Positions 33,622 to 43,164 of a stretch of DNA of 64,000 nucleotides are shown here, one piece after another. The notes beneath the pieces were generated by a model. That model did no database searches and was not told where the DNA came from. It worked only from the letters and a program-made list of their open reading frames with translations. Positions within the stretch are counted from its first letter, which is position 1; every line of letters begins with the position of its first letter. Location: assembly GCF_042663225.1 (NCBI RefSeq), contig NZ_JBHTAA010000002.1:124001-188000 (forward strand), in the 5' to 3' direction. The stretch is from Haloferax namakaokahaiae. GTDB taxonomy: Archaea; Halobacteriota; Halobacteria; Halobacteriales; Haloferacaceae. A program made the translations under genes and the position numbers.

Positions 33622-35070
33622 TCAGTAGTTGTCGTAGACGGTCTTCTCGATGGTGTAGAAGTCGAGACCGGCGTCGCCCTGTTCGCGCCACGTCTCCGAG
33701 GACGAACGCTTGAAGCCGCCGAACGGAACGTGCAGTTCGAGACCGGTCGTCTTCTCGTTGACTTTCACCACACCGGCTTCCGCCTCGTCGATGAAGCGGT
33801 TGGCCTCGGTGTGGTCGTCGGTGACGATGCTGGCCGAGAGACCGTACGGGACGTCGTTGGCAACGGAGAGTCCTTCCTCGAAGTCGCTCACCTTCAAAAC
33901 TCCGACGACGGGGCCGAAGACCTCCTCCTGGGCGATGCGCATGTCGCTTTCGACGTCGGTGAAGACGGTCGGCTCGACGAAGTAGCCCTCTTCGACCGCC
34001 TCTCCCTCGGGCTGTCCGCCGCCCGCGACGAGCGTCGCTCCCTCGTCTTGGGCAATCTCGATATAGTCGAGGGTCCCTTTGAGTTCGCTCTCGCTCGCCT
34101 GTGGACCCATCTCGTGGTCGTTGCCCGGGCCGACGTCGATGGATTCCGCGCGGTCAACGAGCGCTGCGACGAAGTCGTCGTAGACGTCCTCGTGGACGAT
34201 CGCGCGAGAACAGCCGGTACACGACTGGCCGGTCGTCCCGAAGCCGCCGTTGGCGACGATTTGGGCTGCCTCCGCGGGGTCGGCCGAGTCGGTGACGAGC
34301 GTCGGATTCTTGCCGCCGAGTTCGGTCTGGACGCGTTTGCCCGCGTCGGTAGCCTGCTCGTAGACCATCTCGCCGACGTGGCTGCTACCGGTGAAAGAGA
34401 CCGCGTCGGTGCCCTCGTTCTCGATGAACTCAGAGCCGACCTCGCTGCCGGGGCCGGTCACGACGTTGAAGACGCCGTCTGGGAGACCTGCCTCGTCCAG
34501 TGCTTCGGCGACGTCGAGGACGACACCGGGAGCCTGTGACGCGGGCTTCAGGACGACCGTGTTCCCGGCAGCCAGCGCCGGCGCGAGCTTCCAGACCGGG
34601 ATTGCGACCGGGTAGTTCCACGGCGTAATCAGGGCGGCGACACCGACCGGTTCCTGGCGGATGTAGAGGTTCTTCTGCCGGCCACTGGGCGACTTCGTCG
34701 TCCCGCCGAGGTCGGCGGCCTTGACGGCGAAGTAGTGAAAGATGTCGATGGCGCGCTGGACTTCACCGGCCGCCTCGGGACGGGCCTTCCCTTCTTCGGC
34801 GACCAGCGAGTCTGTCAGTTCGTCTTTCCGTTCTTGGAGGATGGTGCCCGCCTCCCGGAGGATACGGCCGCGCTTCGGGCCGGGTGTCGTCGCCCAATCG
34901 TCCTGCGCTTCGACAGCGGCATCGACCGCATCAGCCGCGTCAGCGGCGTTTGATTGCTGGTAGCGCGCGACGATTTCACTCGGGTTCGCGGGGTTCTCGA
35001 CGTCGATGGTCTCGCCCGATTCCGAGGAGACCCACTCTCCGTTCACGTAGTTGGCTCTTGTCTCCGTCAT
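33622..35070 (-). CDS. xacF: Alpha-ketoglutaric semialdehyde dehydrogenase
   Basis: A 482-residue aldehyde dehydrogenase with PWNYP (150-154), Lys175, FTGS (226-229), Glu250 (ELGGKNP) and catalytic Cys284 (GQSCT). ATG 35070 (MTETRANYVNGEW) is chosen. The frame extends five codons further to an upstream start. It is the last step of the xylose route, oxidising 2,5-dioxopentanoate to 2-oxoglutarate. The divergent neighbour is xacA (35227), and xacD and xacE are at 49777 and 51305. It aligns without gaps over at least 290 residues with the enzyme at 2009. A half operator GTTCTC (35087-35092) precedes the gene. Confidence 0.88.
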   Translation of the reverse strand: MTETRANYVNGEWVSSESGETIDVENPANPSEIVARYQQSNAADAADAVDAAVEAQDDWATTPGPKRGRILREAGTILQERKDELTDSLVAEEGKARPEAAGEVQRAIDIFHYFAVKAADLGGTTKSPSGRQKNLYIRQEPVGVAALITPWNYPVAIPVWKLAPALAAGNTVVLKPASQAPGVVLDVAEALDEAGLPDGVFNVVTGPGSEVGSEFIENEGTDAVSFTGSSHVGEMVYEQATDAGKRVQTELGGKNPTLVTDSADPAEAAQIVANGGFGTTGQSCTGCSRAIVHEDVYDDFVAALVDRAESIDVGPGNDHEMGPQASESELKGTLDYIEIAQDEGATLVAGGGQPEGEAVEEGYFVEPTVFTDVESDMRIAQEEVFGPVVGVLKVSDFEEGLSVANDVPYGLSASIVTDDHTEANRFIDEAEAGVVKVNEKTTGLELHVPFGGFKRSSSETWREQGDAGLDFYTIEKTVYDNY

Positions 35071-35226
35071 CAGCCACGTGTTCACAGTTCTCGCATACTA
35101 CTCTTACGGTTCCCTAACTATCTGCCGCCGCGATGCTTGCGCTGTCTGCGGACCGCAAGACAAATCTTATCGTCGGTTTCCGCCCTGTCCACTACACTTT
35201 TGCCGGTCGCTGAGAACCCTCGTAGT

Positions 35227-36324
35227 ATGTCACTCGACGACCTACTACAGGGTGTTCGCACCCGTGACTGGGAGGCACTGGACTCCGGTACGCTTAGACT
35301 CGCCATCGTCGGTCTCGGCTGGTGGACCCGCAAACAGGCGATTCCGGCCATCCAATCCTCGAAGTTCTGTGAAGCGACCGTCGCCGTCAGCAGTAGCCAC
35401 GAGAAGGCCGACGAGACAGTCGCGGCGACACCGACGATTACGACTGGTCTCACGTACGACGAGTTCATCGAGGGCGAGGCGACCGACGAGTACGACGCCG
35501 TCTACATCTGTACGCCGAACGCCCTGCATCTCCCCTACGCGGTCGCTGCCGCCGAGCACGACAAGGCTGTCCTCTGCGAGAAGCCTGTCGAGGCGACGCT
35601 CGAACGGGCCGAAGAACTCGTTGACGTAACCGAAGACATCCCGCTGATGGTCGCATACCGGATGCACACTGACCCGCAGGTCCGACTGATGCGGGACCTC
35701 GTCGCCGAAGGTGCTATCGGAGAGCCGGTGGCCGTCCATGGCCACATCGGCCAGCAGATGCTCGATGTCGTCTCCGGCGACCCCGACCAGTGGCGGCTGA
35801 ACCCCGACCTCGCGGGCTACGGGGCGACCGTGATGGACCTCGGTATCTATCCGCTCAACACCACGCGGTTCGTCCTCGGAGCCGACCCGGTCAGCGTGAC
35901 CGCCCAGATGCACTCCGAAGACGAGGCGTTCCGAAACGTCCCCGACCAACACGCCACTTTCACCGTCCAGTTCGACGATGGCACCTACGCGGCCTGCACG
36001 TCGAGCCAACACTCCCACCGTTCGGGACATCTCCGACTGGTCGGTACCGAAGGCGAACTCGTCCTCGAACCGACGTTCCTCGGCGAGTCGCCGCAGATAC
36101 TGACCTACCGCACGCTCGACGGGCGCGAGGTCGAACTGAACGACGGCCGTCGTGAAGTCTTCACCGACGAGATGACAGAGGAGTTCGACTACTTCGCAGA
36201 CCACGTGCTCCGAGAGGAGCCGCTGACCCCCGACGGCGACCACGCGCTCGTTGACATGCGAGCGCTCGCCGCCATCTACGAGGCGGCAGAGACGGGCCGT
36301 GAGATTTCACTCGATTCGCTGTGA
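35227..36324 (+). CDS. xacA: D-xylose 1-dehydrogenase, Gfo/Idh/MocA family
   Basis: A 365-residue NAD(P)-dependent dehydrogenase that would oxidise xylose to xylonolactone. The Rossmann entry IVGLGWWTRKQAIPA (27-41) with the double Trp, the CEKP motif (117-120), and the block MVAYRMHT followed by MDLGIYPLNTTRF strongly resemble characterised haloarchaeal xylose dehydrogenases from Haloarcula and Haloferax. The equivalent of the family His is Tyr in GIYPLNT, as in those enzymes. ATG 35227 is selected. The open frame reaches 34954 but only as antisense of xacF. It is divergent from xacF. Glucose or arabinose may be side substrates. Confidence 0.87.
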   Translation: MSLDDLLQGVRTRDWEALDSGTLRLAIVGLGWWTRKQAIPAIQSSKFCEATVAVSSSHEKADETVAATPTITTGLTYDEFIEGEATDEYDAVYICTPNALHLPYAVAAAEHDKAVLCEKPVEATLERAEELVDVTEDIPLMVAYRMHTDPQVRLMRDLVAEGAIGEPVAVHGHIGQQMLDVVSGDPDQWRLNPDLAGYGATVMDLGIYPLNTTRFVLGADPVSVTAQMHSEDEAFRNVPDQHATFTVQFDDGTYAACTSSQHSHRSGHLRLVGTEGELVLEPTFLGESPQILTYRTLDGREVELNDGRREVFTDEMTEEFDYFADHVLREEPLTPDGDHALVDMRALAAIYEAAETGREISLDSL

Positions 36325-36365
36325 CCGCTCCGAGAAACGCCGTCGGTTCCGCTGCGGTTCGCACC

Positions 36366-36716
36366 CTACGAACTGCCCTGTAGTTCGAGGATATCGACCA
36401 GCTGGTTGGCGAACTCGACCGTCCGGGTGGGCAGACCGTATCTTTCGGTTGACATGTCGTAGTCGGCGAGTTCCGCGACCTTCTTTTCGGTGTGTGGCAG
36501 CGTCGTCACTGCCTCGCGTACGTCGATTTCGAGCACGCCGTCGTCCGTCTGGAGCCACGGCTGGGTCCGCTGATGATGATCGTACTCGATGACGTACGTT
36601 TCGCCACCGACGGCATCGACGACGTCGTCGATGGTTCCAACCTCGAGCCGGTCGCCGCCGTCCTCGCCGACGAGATAGAGTGTGCCGTCCACAATCCGGG
36701 GGGTGTACCGTGTCAT
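36366..36716 (-). CDS. Hypothetical acidic protein, 116 residues
   Basis: Not recognised. The start MTRYTPRIVDGTLYLVGEDGGDRLEVGTIDDVVDAVGG shows a beta-rich acidic N-terminal half, followed by a stretch with a WLQTDDG motif and a helical C-terminus (TVEFANQLVDILELQ). Composition is typical of haloarchaeal soluble proteins, and the antisense frames are not. ATG 36716 is preferred to the extension to 36782. It is convergent with xacA (41-bp gap) and lies downstream of the importer 2 operon on the same strand. Confidence 0.65.
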   Translation of the reverse strand: MTRYTPRIVDGTLYLVGEDGGDRLEVGTIDDVVDAVGGETYVIEYDHHQRTQPWLQTDDGVLEIDVREAVTTLPHTEKKVAELADYDMSTERYGLPTRTVEFANQLVDILELQGSS

Positions 36717-36844
36717 AGTGTCGTCTATGCCAGTGTAGGTAGTAATAGCTTGTCGGTGTGTCGGTGCGAAAGCTGGCGGCAAGGAGAAGTGAGATACGCG
36801 AACGAGACCGAGCGCCGGACGAGAAAGGGGGGTGGACTGAGCGC

Positions 36845-39076
36845 TCAGTGTTGTGCGAGGTCCTCGGGTTCGGCGACTGCGCCGTCGAGGGGTTCGCTGT
36901 CCCAGTACGCGTGGTCCGGGTCCTCACGGAAGCAGGCCGCGGCTCCGTCGCCGTCGTCCAGTTCTGTCAGACTCGGCTGCTCCGCTCGACAGGCCTCGCG
37001 CGCCACCGGACAGCGGGTGTGGAACCGACAGCCCGACGGCGGGTTGACCGGATCTGGAACGTCGATTTCACGAATCGGCGGGTCCTCGGCGTCCATCGCA
37101 TCCAGATCGAGGTTCGGCGTCGCCCACCGTAACACCTCCGTGTAAGGGTGTCGAGGGTCGTGAATGAGCCGCTCGGCGGACCCGATTTCGACGATTTCGC
37201 CGAGGTACATGACGGCGATGCGGCCGTCACCGTGCTCGGCGAAGTAGCGTGCGTTCGAGAGGTCGTGGCTGATAAACAGGAACGAGGTGTCGAACTCCGA
37301 CTGGAGTTCGAGCATCAGGTCCATGATTCCGATACGCAGGCTCACGTCAACGGCGCTGATGGCCTCGTCGGCGAGGATGGCGTCGGGGTCCATCAGTAGC
37401 GCCCGCGCGAGGGCGACGCGCTGTTTCTCACCGCCCGATAGCTGATGCGGATAGCGGTCGAGGAAGTCGGCTGCCGGCGTCATGCCGACCCGTTCTAACA
37501 GCGAGTGCATCCGGTTGCGACGCTCGTTGCGGCCGATGTTCGGGTGGGTGTGCCGCAGCGGTTCCGAGAGGATGTCGGCGATGCGTCGGTTGGGGTTGAG
37601 CGCACTGCCGGGGTCCTGGTGGATGATCTGGAGCGCCGAGCGGACCTCCTCGTAGGGGATGTCGGCGTCGCCCGCTTTCGCCTCCCAGATGTCGTGACCG
37701 CGGTACTCGATGGAACCACCGGTCGGCTTCTGGAGGCCGATCATCGTCTTGCCGAGCGTCGTCTTCCCACAACCGCTCTCGCCGAGCAGACAGACGAGGT
37801 CCTGTTCCTCGATATCGAGGGAGATGCCATCGACTGCACGAACGACGGTCGGGTCCTGCGTGAATCGTTCGACGAGGCTCTGTTCCTCCTTGAAGTGAAC
37901 TTCGACGTCGTCGAGCGACAGCAGCGGCGTGTCGTCCGATGTCTCAGTCGTCACCGTGGTCGCGTCCGCCACCTCGTCTGTAGAGTCCGAGTCGAGCAAC
38001 TGGTCGAACTCCACGGCGGTCTTACCGAAGTTGAGCGGAATCTCCTCACGAGCCTTCTCGCGGTGGTGACAGGCCGAACGATGGCTGGTCGTCTCACTAT
38101 CGACCGGCGAGAACGGTGGGTCGTCGGTCCGACACTCCTCGGTTGCGAGTTGACAGCGTGGATGGTAGCGACAGCCCGAAGGGACGTTGACCGGGGCGGG
38201 TCCTTCACCCTCGATGGGTTGCATATCTTCTAACGGTGCGTCGAGATTCGGTGTCGCGTTCAACAGCTGACGCGTGTACGGGTGCGCGGAGTTACTGATA
38301 ATCTCGTCACGCGGCCCGATTTCGGCGAACTGGAACGCGTAGATGATGGCCATCCGGTCGGCCAACGACGCGACGAGCGGGAGGTCGTGCGTGATGAAGA
38401 TAATCGTCAGGTCGTACTCGCTCTGAAGGTTGTCGAGCAACTGGAGGATCGACCGCTGCATCAACAGGTCCAGTGCTGCCGTCGGCTCGTCCATGACGAG
38501 TACCTCCGGGTCGAGCACCATACTCAGCGCGATGAGCGCACGCTGCTGCATCCCCCCGGAGAGTTCGTGGGGATACGACCCAAGCACGCGCTCGGGTTCG
38601 AGATAGAGGTTCTCCAGCAGTTCGCGGGCGAACTCCATTCCCTCCGAGACGTTCTTGTCGTGGGTTCGGAGCGTCTCTTTGAAGTGCGACCCGACTTTCA
38701 TCGTCGGGTTGAACGAGCTCATCGCCCCCTGGAAGACCATCGAAATCTCCTCCCAGCGGAATTTCCGCAGTTCCTCGTCGCTCATCTGGAGAATATCGAC
38801 AGTCGAACCGTCCTCACGGTTGTAATGGATTTTCCCGGTCAAGAGACCGGGGTCCGGGACCGCATCGAGCAGTGCGGAGGCGAACATCGACTTGCCCGAG
38901 CCGGACTCGCCGACGATGCCGAGGACCTCGTGACGGTCGATGGTGACGTTGACGTCTTCGAGGACGTAGGTGTCGCCCTCGCTGTAGGTGACGTTCGTGT
39001 CCTCGATCTCGAGGATCGGGTCGTCAATCTGGTTGTCCGATACTATCGTGTCGTTCGGTGAAGTGTTCATAGCCAT
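36845..39076 (-). CDS. Fused tandem ABC ATPase, DppD-DppF type (importer 2)
   Basis: A 743-residue protein with two complete nucleotide-binding domains. The first has Walker A GESGSGKS (56-63), signature LSGGMQQ (172-178) and DEPTAALD (196-203), and ends with CRYHPRCQLATEEC (about 302-315). A 50-residue acidic linker (about 345-390) leads to the second, with Walker A GESGCGKTT (432-440), LSGGEKQR, DEAISAVD and a final cysteine cluster CRFHTRCPVAREAC. The same two proteins are separate genes in importer 1 (14213, 15277). The ATG follows directly on the TAA of the upstream permease. It powers importer 2, probably for xylan or glucuronoxylan oligosaccharides. Confidence 0.92.
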   Translation of the reverse strand: MAMNTSPNDTIVSDNQIDDPILEIEDTNVTYSEGDTYVLEDVNVTIDRHEVLGIVGESGSGKSMFASALLDAVPDPGLLTGKIHYNREDGSTVDILQMSDEELRKFRWEEISMVFQGAMSSFNPTMKVGSHFKETLRTHDKNVSEGMEFARELLENLYLEPERVLGSYPHELSGGMQQRALIALSMVLDPEVLVMDEPTAALDLLMQRSILQLLDNLQSEYDLTIIFITHDLPLVASLADRMAIIYAFQFAEIGPRDEIISNSAHPYTRQLLNATPNLDAPLEDMQPIEGEGPAPVNVPSGCRYHPRCQLATEECRTDDPPFSPVDSETTSHRSACHHREKAREEIPLNFGKTAVEFDQLLDSDSTDEVADATTVTTETSDDTPLLSLDDVEVHFKEEQSLVERFTQDPTVVRAVDGISLDIEEQDLVCLLGESGCGKTTLGKTMIGLQKPTGGSIEYRGHDIWEAKAGDADIPYEEVRSALQIIHQDPGSALNPNRRIADILSEPLRHTHPNIGRNERRNRMHSLLERVGMTPAADFLDRYPHQLSGGEKQRVALARALLMDPDAILADEAISAVDVSLRIGIMDLMLELQSEFDTSFLFISHDLSNARYFAEHGDGRIAVMYLGEIVEIGSAERLIHDPRHPYTEVLRWATPNLDLDAMDAEDPPIREIDVPDPVNPPSGCRFHTRCPVAREACRAEQPSLTELDDGDGAAACFREDPDHAYWDSEPLDGAVAEPEDLAQH

Positions 39077-40096
39077 TTACATCATCCCCGTAGTCGATGA
39101 ACTCTGTTCTTCTTCGACGGACTCGGACTTGCCGGTGAGACGCGTCCGTACCCGCGGGTTGAAGATGCGGTCCATCCCTTGGCTCACCAGAATGAGCCCG
39201 AATGCGAGGCCGACGATGGCCACGATAGGCACGAGCAACCAGTGGAGCGCACCGAGGGTGAACAGACCGCCCTGATTGTACGCGTTGTTCAGCGTGACAC
39301 CCCAGTTCTGCCCGGTGTACGGCAGAACGCCGATGAAGTACAGCCCGACCGATGCGAAGATGGTGTAGCGCGCGGCGAGCACGAAGTTGACCATGATGTA
39401 CGGCATGATGTTTGGCAGCACGTCTTTCAGGATGATTCGGGGCGTGCTCGTCCCCATCGTCCGCGAGGCTTCGACGTAGCTAGCCTCACGAATCGAGAGG
39501 ACCTGTGACCGAATCGACCGGCCGAGCCCAGCCCAGTAGTTGATGGTCAGTATCACGCCGAGAAGGAGTGGGTTCTCTGGACTCAGCGTGATAGCCAGCA
39601 CGATGATGAGCGGCAGCCCCGGAATCGCCATGAACAGGTCCGAGATGGACGTGATTACGGTATCGACGGTGCCGCCCTTGTATCCCGAGACGGTTCCGAC
39701 GACGATAGCGACACTCGTCGCCCACACGCCGCCCGCGAGCACCATCAGCAGGATGAACGGCGTCGAGTCGATGATGAGCGCCATGAGATCGACACCCGAC
39801 TGGGTCGTCCCGAGCGGGTACTGCATGTCCGCGAACGGCACGAGCAACCGCGGTGCCTGGTTTGGAACCGGCTCGCGCCAGAGACCGAGCACTTCGACGA
39901 GCGCCATCAGCAGGTAGACGCTCAGGATGATGAGTCCGAGTCGCGTCCGGGTGTCGGACCACGCAACGACAGCGGGTTCGTAGATGTTCTGCTCGTAGAA
40001 CTCCTCGAGGCGGTCGCGTTGGCTCATCTCGGCCGACGACGACTCCGAACGCCAGTCGATATCGTCCGACGAGGAGGAATCGACTTCAGTAACCAT
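39077..40096 (-). CDS. ABC importer permease, DppC type (importer 2)
   Basis: A 339-residue permease with an acidic N-terminus (about 50 residues) and six predicted helices. The coupling segment is IRSQVLSIREASYVEASRTMG. ATG 40096 lies within the last codons of the DppB-type gene (11-bp overlap). A GTG at 40105 would add three residues. The TAA is immediately followed by the ATG of the fused ATPase, so the operon is tightly coupled. It corresponds to the permease at 13163 in importer 1. Confidence 0.92.
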   Translation of the reverse strand: MVTEVDSSSSDDIDWRSESSSAEMSQRDRLEEFYEQNIYEPAVVAWSDTRTRLGLIILSVYLLMALVEVLGLWREPVPNQAPRLLVPFADMQYPLGTTQSGVDLMALIIDSTPFILLMVLAGGVWATSVAIVVGTVSGYKGGTVDTVITSISDLFMAIPGLPLIIVLAITLSPENPLLLGVILTINYWAGLGRSIRSQVLSIREASYVEASRTMGTSTPRIILKDVLPNIMPYIMVNFVLAARYTIFASVGLYFIGVLPYTGQNWGVTLNNAYNQGGLFTLGALHWLLVPIVAIVGLAFGLILVSQGMDRIFNPRVRTRLTGKSESVEEEQSSSTTGMM

Positions 40097-41084
40097 CGGA
40101 ATCACCTGCGCTGATGCGTGGGTCGATGAGACCGTAGGTCAAGTCGGCGATGTACACTGCGATGACGAGCGTAATCGTGATGACGAGGAAACAGCCCATC
40201 ATCAGCGGATAGTCGTTCGCGTTGACCGCGGAGATGAGGTAGTAGCCCAGTCCCGGGTACGAGAATATCTGCTCCAGAACGACGGTCCCGCCGAGGCGGA
40301 AGCCGATGAGCAACAACAGTCCCGTGTACATCGGGAGGATGGCGTTCTTTGCGACGTACTTCGTTGCGATATGCCCGTCTGAGAGCCCACGGAGGCGGGC
40401 GACCTCGACGTACTCCTCACCGAGCACTTGGATACCGTTCCCGCGCATGTTGAGCGCCGTTGACCCGACGCCACCGATAGTGAACGCGAGAATCGGCAGT
40501 GCGGCGTGGTGGAGTACACTCAGGATGTACTCTACGCTGAGCGAGGCCTCGACGCCGCGTTCGACCGCGTTCCCGGTCGGGAACAGGTTGAACTGGAACG
40601 CCAGGAAGAACAGGAAGATGACGGCGAAGATGTAGTACGGAACCGCCATCAGGAAGATGGAACTCCCGGACGCGAGCTTGTCAAATCGGGAGCCTTCCTT
40701 GTACGCCTGGACCGCTCCGATGAGGACGCCGACTACGAACATCAAGACCGTTGACGTCACCACGAGGAAGACCGTCCACGGGAGTGCACGGGCGAGTACT
40801 TCTATCACGGGTGCGTTCAGCGATATCGACTGGCCGAGGTCTAACTGGACCACGCCGATGAGGTAGTCGAGATACTGCTGCCAGAGCGGTGCGTCCGGCC
40901 TGATGTTCTGGAGTGCTTCGATACGGGCGTTGACCTGCTCGGCCGGAACACCCTGACGGATGAGCTGGATGCGCAGTTGTGTGAACGGCCCACCCGGGAG
41001 GAGACGAATCAAACCGAAGGTGAGAGTCGCAACCGCGAGGATGGTCAGGGGGATTCTGACCGTTCGTCTGAGGTAGTAGTTCAT
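40086..41084 (-). CDS. ABC importer permease, DppB type (importer 2)
   Basis: A 332-residue permease, starting MNYYLRRTVRIPLTILAVATLTFGLIRLLPGGP, with six predicted helices. The coupling region is LGEEYVEVARLRGLSDGHIATKYV. It follows the binding-protein gene by 33 bp on the same strand and overlaps the next permease. Together with 39077 it should form the membrane channel of importer 2. Confidence 0.92.
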   Translation of the reverse strand: MNYYLRRTVRIPLTILAVATLTFGLIRLLPGGPFTQLRIQLIRQGVPAEQVNARIEALQNIRPDAPLWQQYLDYLIGVVQLDLGQSISLNAPVIEVLARALPWTVFLVVTSTVLMFVVGVLIGAVQAYKEGSRFDKLASGSSIFLMAVPYYIFAVIFLFFLAFQFNLFPTGNAVERGVEASLSVEYILSVLHHAALPILAFTIGGVGSTALNMRGNGIQVLGEEYVEVARLRGLSDGHIATKYVAKNAILPMYTGLLLLIGFRLGGTVVLEQIFSYPGLGYYLISAVNANDYPLMMGCFLVITITLVIAVYIADLTYGLIDPRISAGDSDGY

Positions 41085-41117
41085 TGTTGTCGTTGGTGGC
41101 TTGATCGACGAGGCTAA

Positions 41118-42923
41118 TTATCCCTGGTACTGCAGTTCGCCCTCGTGAACCCACCAGAACGGTGGCCACTTGACACGGCGGTTCGGACTGTCCTCGCTGG
41201 CGACCGTCCAATCGTCGTCGGTCACCCACGACTGCTCGTACTTCGAGACGAGACCGAGGAACGGCAGTTCGATGTGGCTGTGCCACGCCGCCTGTTGGAC
41301 GTACGGCCGCGACTCGTCATCGTTCGCCTGGCGAGCGATGTTTCGCGTGACTTCCAACGGATTGATGGTCGTCTCGCCACCGTCACGACCGGGCAGCGTC
41401 TGCTCGGTGTCCGCCTTTTCGCGGTACCCGTGACCGCCACCAATGTCGGTTGCCCACAACTGGTAGTACAGCGGGAAGTAGGGGAACGCCGAACGCGACC
41501 CACCGGGGAGCCAGTAGAACGACCCCATCTGGAAGTTGCTGTTCGAGTACTGGCCGAACCAGTCGTTGGTCGGCTTCGTCGTGACCGAGAAGTCGAAGCC
41601 AAACTCGTTGAGTTGGCTGACGACCGTCTGGGTCATCGTCGTCCAGTCGGTCCACCCCGACGGCGAGTAGTACTCGCCACCGAGGGTCTCGCCACTACTG
41701 TCTTGCCACGTGCCGTTCTGCTTCGTGTAGCCGGCGTCTTCGAGCAATTGGGCCGCCTGTTCCGCCTGCGTCTCGTCGGCACCGTAGGTCTCGAAGTCGT
41801 CGAACCAGTCACCGAGCCAGTACTCCTGATCACGTGGGGCGATGCCACACGGCGTCGGCGCGACGAACTTCGTTCGGGGCCCCGCGTTATCGACGAGCGC
41901 TTGGCGGTTGATGACGTGAGCGACCGCCTGCCGGACGGCCCGCTTGCCGAAGTGGGGGTCGTTGTGGTTGAAGACGATACCGTAGCCCCACTTCGCCGGG
42001 ATGTTGACCTCGACGACGTTGTCCGGGAAGCGGTCCGCGATCTCCGGCGGTGTGAAAAGACTCGTCGATGCGTCCACCTCGCTACCGGAGATGAGCGCTT
42101 GGTGTTGGGCGGTGTTACCACCGTAGCTCTCGAGGAGGTAGGTCTCGAAGTTGACGTTGTCGGCTTTGTAGAACTCGGGATTGCGCGAGAACTCGAATGC
42201 CTGCTGGTCCTTGTTTTCGAACTGGAACATCCCGCTTGCGACGGGGTCCTCCCACGCCCACTGGAGGAACTCGGCTTCTCCCTTGTCGAGCCACTGACTG
42301 TGCGTCTCGGCTTTCGTATCGACGAAGAAGTTAGTCAGTTCGAATTTGATGATCTGCGGGTTCGTCGGTCCCGAGAGCAACAACTTCGCCGTCTTCTCAT
42401 CGACGATTTCGTAGTCCTCGAGATAGCCCCAAAGCGAGCTACCGGTCTTCTTGGCGAGTTGCAGCTGGACGTCGAGGTCCTCTGTCGTCCAGTCGTCACC
42501 GTTGCTCCACGTCAGGTCGTCACGGAACGTGAGCGTAACCTCCTGATCCTCGATTTGCAGGTCGGAGAGGGCACCGTACATGAACTCCGACTCGTTGAAC
42601 GAATACTTGAGGAACGGAGCGAACACCGCTCGGCCGGCGGGCCACGCGAAGTTCTGGCTTGCCGATGAGTTGAAGTGCAGGTCAACTGGGTTGCCGGTGT
42701 AGGCGTTGGCGAACGACGCGTCGTTGACCGACATCCCCGAGTCACCTGACTCCTCGGTCGAATCCCCGGAGTCGGAGTCCGTCTCGGAACTCGATTCGGT
42801 CGTGTCGTTGCTCCCACCGGAACAGCCAGCGAGGGCCGCAACGCCGGACGCGCCGGCCGCTGCCAGCACTCTCCGGCGACTCATGTAGCTGTCGTACTCC
42901 TCCCGCCTGCTATCGGATGACAT
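41118..42923 (-). CDS. ABC importer substrate-binding lipoprotein, Dpp/Opp type (importer 2)
   Basis: A 601-residue family 5 solute-binding protein. The Tat signal SRRRVLAAAGASGVAALAGC has arginines at 16-18 and lipidated Cys34, followed by a Ser/Thr/Glu-rich linker. ATG 42923 is preferred. ATG 42884 (MSRRRVL) is also possible. The frame is open to 42959 only by chance. A TATA-like TTTATAATA (minus strand, about 42944-42954) precedes it. It is the first gene of the importer 2 operon and is divergent from the GH67 gene, which suggests aldouronic acids or xylo-oligosaccharides as ligands rather than peptides. Confidence 0.9.
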   Translation of the reverse strand: MSSDSRREEYDSYMSRRRVLAAAGASGVAALAGCSGGSNDTTESSSETDSDSGDSTEESGDSGMSVNDASFANAYTGNPVDLHFNSSASQNFAWPAGRAVFAPFLKYSFNESEFMYGALSDLQIEDQEVTLTFRDDLTWSNGDDWTTEDLDVQLQLAKKTGSSLWGYLEDYEIVDEKTAKLLLSGPTNPQIIKFELTNFFVDTKAETHSQWLDKGEAEFLQWAWEDPVASGMFQFENKDQQAFEFSRNPEFYKADNVNFETYLLESYGGNTAQHQALISGSEVDASTSLFTPPEIADRFPDNVVEVNIPAKWGYGIVFNHNDPHFGKRAVRQAVAHVINRQALVDNAGPRTKFVAPTPCGIAPRDQEYWLGDWFDDFETYGADETQAEQAAQLLEDAGYTKQNGTWQDSSGETLGGEYYSPSGWTDWTTMTQTVVSQLNEFGFDFSVTTKPTNDWFGQYSNSNFQMGSFYWLPGGSRSAFPYFPLYYQLWATDIGGGHGYREKADTEQTLPGRDGGETTINPLEVTRNIARQANDDESRPYVQQAAWHSHIELPFLGLVSKYEQSWVTDDDWTVASEDSPNRRVKWPPFWWVHEGELQYQG

Positions 42924-43164
42924 AACATGGCATAGTATTCTATAGTTTATTATAAACATTGTGCATTATAATGAACTGACGACTTCTGAAAAATGCCGGA
43001 GACGAAACTTTCACTGCCGGACGAACTACCGCCGCTGTTACTGATTTCAATACCGGCCGCGATAGGGTTTCGGTAGGCACCCGAACCGACACACTCCTCC
43101 TGCATAACGATTCGGTCGAGCACTACTGTTTTAGTCCCCGGTACCGACTGCTCAGCCGGATACA
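42924..43164. promoter_or_regulatory. Divergent promoter region between importer 2 and GH67
   Basis: 241 bp. On the minus side the palindrome GTTTATTATAAAC (about 42943-42955) contains the likely TATA box of the binding-protein gene. On the plus side ACTGTTTTAGTCC (about 43124-43136) is at TATA distance from ATG 43165. No copy of the xac-type operator was found here. Confidence 0.45.

Noticed and set aside
41145..42668. 507-codon plus-strand frame opposite the importer 2 binding protein
   Set aside because: Val/Arg-rich shadow. The minus frame has a Tat lipoprotein signal and family 5 features.
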